Shown here: one piece after another, positions 5,766 through 7,478 of the stretch | Position numbering within the stretch: position 1 is the stretch's first letter | Layout: every line of letters begins with the position of its first letter | Assembly: GCA_017547975.1 (NCBI GenBank) | Contig: JAFYNU010000106.1 | Span: forward strand, 1 to 7,478 | DNA from: Clostridia bacterium | GTDB taxonomy: Bacteria; Bacillota; Clostridia; Oscillospirales; QAMX01 | Direction of reading: 5' to 3' | DNA length: 7,478 nucleotides | Position numbers and translations under genes: made by a program | Notes under the pieces: model-generated | The model's database searches: none | Seen by the model: only the letters and a program-made list of their open reading frames with translations | Told to the model about the DNA's origin: nothing

Positions 5766-7478
5766 TTATTCATAAAAATTGCGGGACAGCACTTCCTCCT
5801 GCCACTGGGGAGAAAGGCTGGTGAACCGGGCAGAAAAGCCGCAGACCCGCACGATCAGGTTGGGGTAGTTTTCCGGATGCTTTTGCGCATCCAAAAGCTG
5901 CTCCCTGGTGGTAACGTTGAGCTGAAGGGACATGATGGCCGATTTTGCCACCGACCGCAGGAAGGCCTCGCAAAGATTCAAATCCATGCGGGTGGAGGGA
6001 AGAATGATGTTGACCACGTTGTTGGCTGCCATGGTGGATGCATCCATCCCCGCGAGGGTGGCGATCACGTCGGTCACCGAAGGAATCTTTTTCAAGCGGG
6101 ACGGGGTCAATCCCTGGGAAAAATAGTCCCCGTTTTTCCGTCCGTCGGGGGTCGCCAGGGTCTTTTCGCCCCACCAGCGGATCTCGGTATAGGTCAGGTG
6201 TCCGATATTCACCCGGCCGCCGTAGGTGCCCGGAATGGAGGAGGCAATGGCGTAAAGATCCCCATGGAACCTTGCCCCCAGGGCGGTGGATTCCTCTCCC
6301 CCGTCGCCAAAACCGGTGGTAGCCACGGCCTCACAGCGCATATCCTCATACCCTTGCCAGTTGGCCCTCACCGCCCCCAGATATTCCTCCAGGGTATATT
6401 TTCCCCCATCATACACCAGCTTTTTGATGGCGAGCAGGGAATCCACAATGTTGGGCAAGCCAAAGCAGAGAAGGTAATCGTCCCGGTATTTTCCGCCGCC
6501 CAGGGTGAAATCCTGCCGTTTTTCCATGCAATCCCGAAGGGTGGAGGAAAAAATTGGCAAAGCATCTGCCTTGTGCCACACGTGGCCCCCGCGCCGGGTG
6601 GTATCCAGGCGGATTTCAAACAGCCTTTTCATATTGCGGATGGTGACGGCGTAAAAGGCCTCAAAGGAATCGCACCCGTCGTAAAGCTCCAGCTCCAACC
6701 CGGTGGCTTCCATTTTATCCCGCAGGTTGTGCAGTGCAAATTCAAAGGGCTTCAATAAATTGAGATAGCTTCCGTGGTCAAACTTTTCGCTGCCGTTGTC
6801 GGCAATTCCCCAGCACCCCGAAATGGCGTAATCCCGGGCATCCGCCAGGCTTCGGCCGGTACCAAGCAGGGCAGGCACCGTCGCCTCGTCGTTTTGGTAA
6901 AGGATGGTGCTGGTACCCGCAATCACCGAGCGGTTGATCTCATCCAGATACGCCTTGGGCGATTCGGAGGAAAAACGGCACTTGATTTTGGGGAAGATGA
7001 TTTCCTCTTCCCGGGTGGCCCGCAGGAACATTTCGGTCAGGTCGTTCCACACCGGACGCCCCTCGGCATCGCATCCGCCCAGGGTATACGTATTTTCCAG
7101 TTCGTGGTCGGCGTAGCCCACCATGGCCATATCGTGGTCGTAGTGACTATCCCACAGGATCAGGAAACGGCTGATCAGCTCGTAAGCCTCCTCCCCATTC
7201 AGGCGCCCCGCTTCCAGGTCGGCCCGGTAGAAGGGAAAAAGATCCACGTCCACCCGCCCGAAGGTATTGGGGCCCACCCCTTCCAGCGTCCCCACGAATT
7301 TTCGCATAAAGGCCAGGGTATTCAGGGCTTCGTACAGCGTTTTGGGGGCTTCCCAGGGCACGCGCCGGGCGGTCTCGGCAATCCTTTTCAGGTATTTCCG
7401 GGCTTCCGGATCATTCTCCCCGGCACGCATGGCCTCGGCCCGGTCGGCAAACCTTTCCGCAGAGCGCCCCATGGCCAG
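5766..7478 (-). CDS. Glycyl radical enzyme (pyruvate formate-lyase / diol dehydratase superfamily), N-terminus cut by window edge
   Basis: 570 residues are visible and the frame is open to the right edge. By comparison with glycerol-dehydratase-type enzymes (~790 aa) about 210-220 N-terminal residues are missing. The PFL barrel is visible, and the active-site loop SGCWGIADNGS puts the thiyl cysteine at visible residue 222 (codon 6815-6813). NLLKPFEFALHN follows, as is typical of the family. The C-terminal glycyl radical motif RVCGFSARFTSLS has its Gly at visible residue 547 (codon 5840-5838), 24th from the C-terminus. The Cys-Gly distance of 325 fits PFL and GldH-type enzymes. Two features are atypical: GCWG replaces the GCxE of known eliminases, and a Cys precedes the radical glycine. 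An activating radical-SAM enzyme is required but none is in the window; it may lie upstream. Superfamily membership is certain; the reaction is not assigned, and a simple PFL is unlikely because the CC pair is absent. Confidence 0.95.
   Translation of the reverse strand: MAMGRSAERFADRAEAMRAGENDPEARKYLKRIAETARRVPWEAPKTLYEALNTLAFMRKFVGTLEGVGPNTFGRVDVDLFPFYRADLEAGRLNGEEAYELISRFLILWDSHYDHDMAMVGYADHELENTYTLGGCDAEGRPVWNDLTEMFLRATREEEIIFPKIKCRFSSESPKAYLDEINRSVIAGTSTILYQNDEATVPALLGTGRSLADARDYAISGCWGIADNGSEKFDHGSYLNLLKPFEFALHNLRDKMEATGLELELYDGCDSFEAFYAVTIRNMKRLFEIRLDTTRRGGHVWHKADALPIFSSTLRDCMEKRQDFTLGGGKYRDDYLLCFGLPNIVDSLLAIKKLVYDGGKYTLEEYLGAVRANWQGYEDMRCEAVATTGFGDGGEESTALGARFHGDLYAIASSIPGTYGGRVNIGHLTYTEIRWWGEKTLATPDGRKNGDYFSQGLTPSRLKKIPSVTDVIATLAGMDASTMAANNVVNIILPSTRMDLNLCEAFLRSVAKSAIMSLQLNVTTREQLLDAQKHPENYPNLIVRVCGFSARFTSLSPQWQEEVLSRNFYE

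Noticed and set aside
5877..6758. 293-codon plus-strand open frame
   Set aside because: It is antisense to the glycyl radical enzyme, whose motifs prove the minus-strand frame; no family resemblance was seen.
1..7478. CRISPR arrays, tRNA or rRNA genes, riboswitches, prophage or transposase genes
   Set aside because: Looked for on both strands; no spaced direct repeats, tRNA cloverleaf, rRNA segments, known riboswitch cores or recombinase motifs were recognised.

Overview
The window carries four protein-coding genes, all on the minus strand, and looks like an anaerobic Firmicutes (Clostridia) genome or metagenome contig, probably of gut type. The reasons are a glycyl radical enzyme (oxygen-sensitive chemistry), a cytoplasmic GH2 glycosidase, a corrinoid-type URO-D family protein, strong AAGGAG(G) ribosome binding sites, sigma-A promoters close to consensus, and a hairpin-rich GTAGGGG-type intergenic repeat. 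The sequence is moderately GC-rich. The taxonomic assignment is an inference; there is no marker gene here.

Layout in the direction of transcription (right to left): (1) 7478-5766, the C-terminal ~570 residues of a pyruvate formate-lyase-like glycyl radical enzyme whose N-terminus lies beyond the right edge, followed by a 16-bp hairpin. (2) A sigma-A promoter (TTTACA-17-TATAAT) at 5645-5617 drives a two-gene operon: a GH2 beta-galactosidase-like glycosidase (5593-3251) and a URO-D/MtaA-like protein (3247-2228). Their junction is 3 nt, and the second gene's Shine-Dalgarno lies inside the last codons of the first. A classic intrinsic terminator (2221-2188) ends the operon. (3) An approximately 380-bp gap holds a ~183-bp hairpin-rich repeat with short terminal inverted repeats, then a perfect consensus promoter (TTGACA-17-TATAAT). 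(4) 1848-1 is one long open frame without a stop that leaves the left edge. It encodes an HSL-type alpha/beta hydrolase fused to an alcohol-acyltransferase/condensation-like domain. The only stop-terminated minus-strand ORF of any size there (1672-1136) lies in another frame, so a caller that requires a stop would miss the real gene.

How the genes may work together (inference): the GH2 enzyme has no signal peptide and would hydrolyse an imported glycoside in the cytoplasm. The co-translated URO-D family protein would then act on the released sugar or aglycone, conceivably as a methyltransferase. The glycyl radical enzyme would belong to anaerobic catabolism, but its active-site cysteine loop reads GCWG where the known eliminases have GCxE, so its reaction cannot be read off the sequence. 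No activating enzyme, corrinoid protein or transporter lies in the window, so these links remain hypotheses. The clearest candidates for undescribed biology are the tightly coupled GH2/URO-D pair, the atypical glycyl radical enzyme and the hydrolase-acyltransferase fusion.
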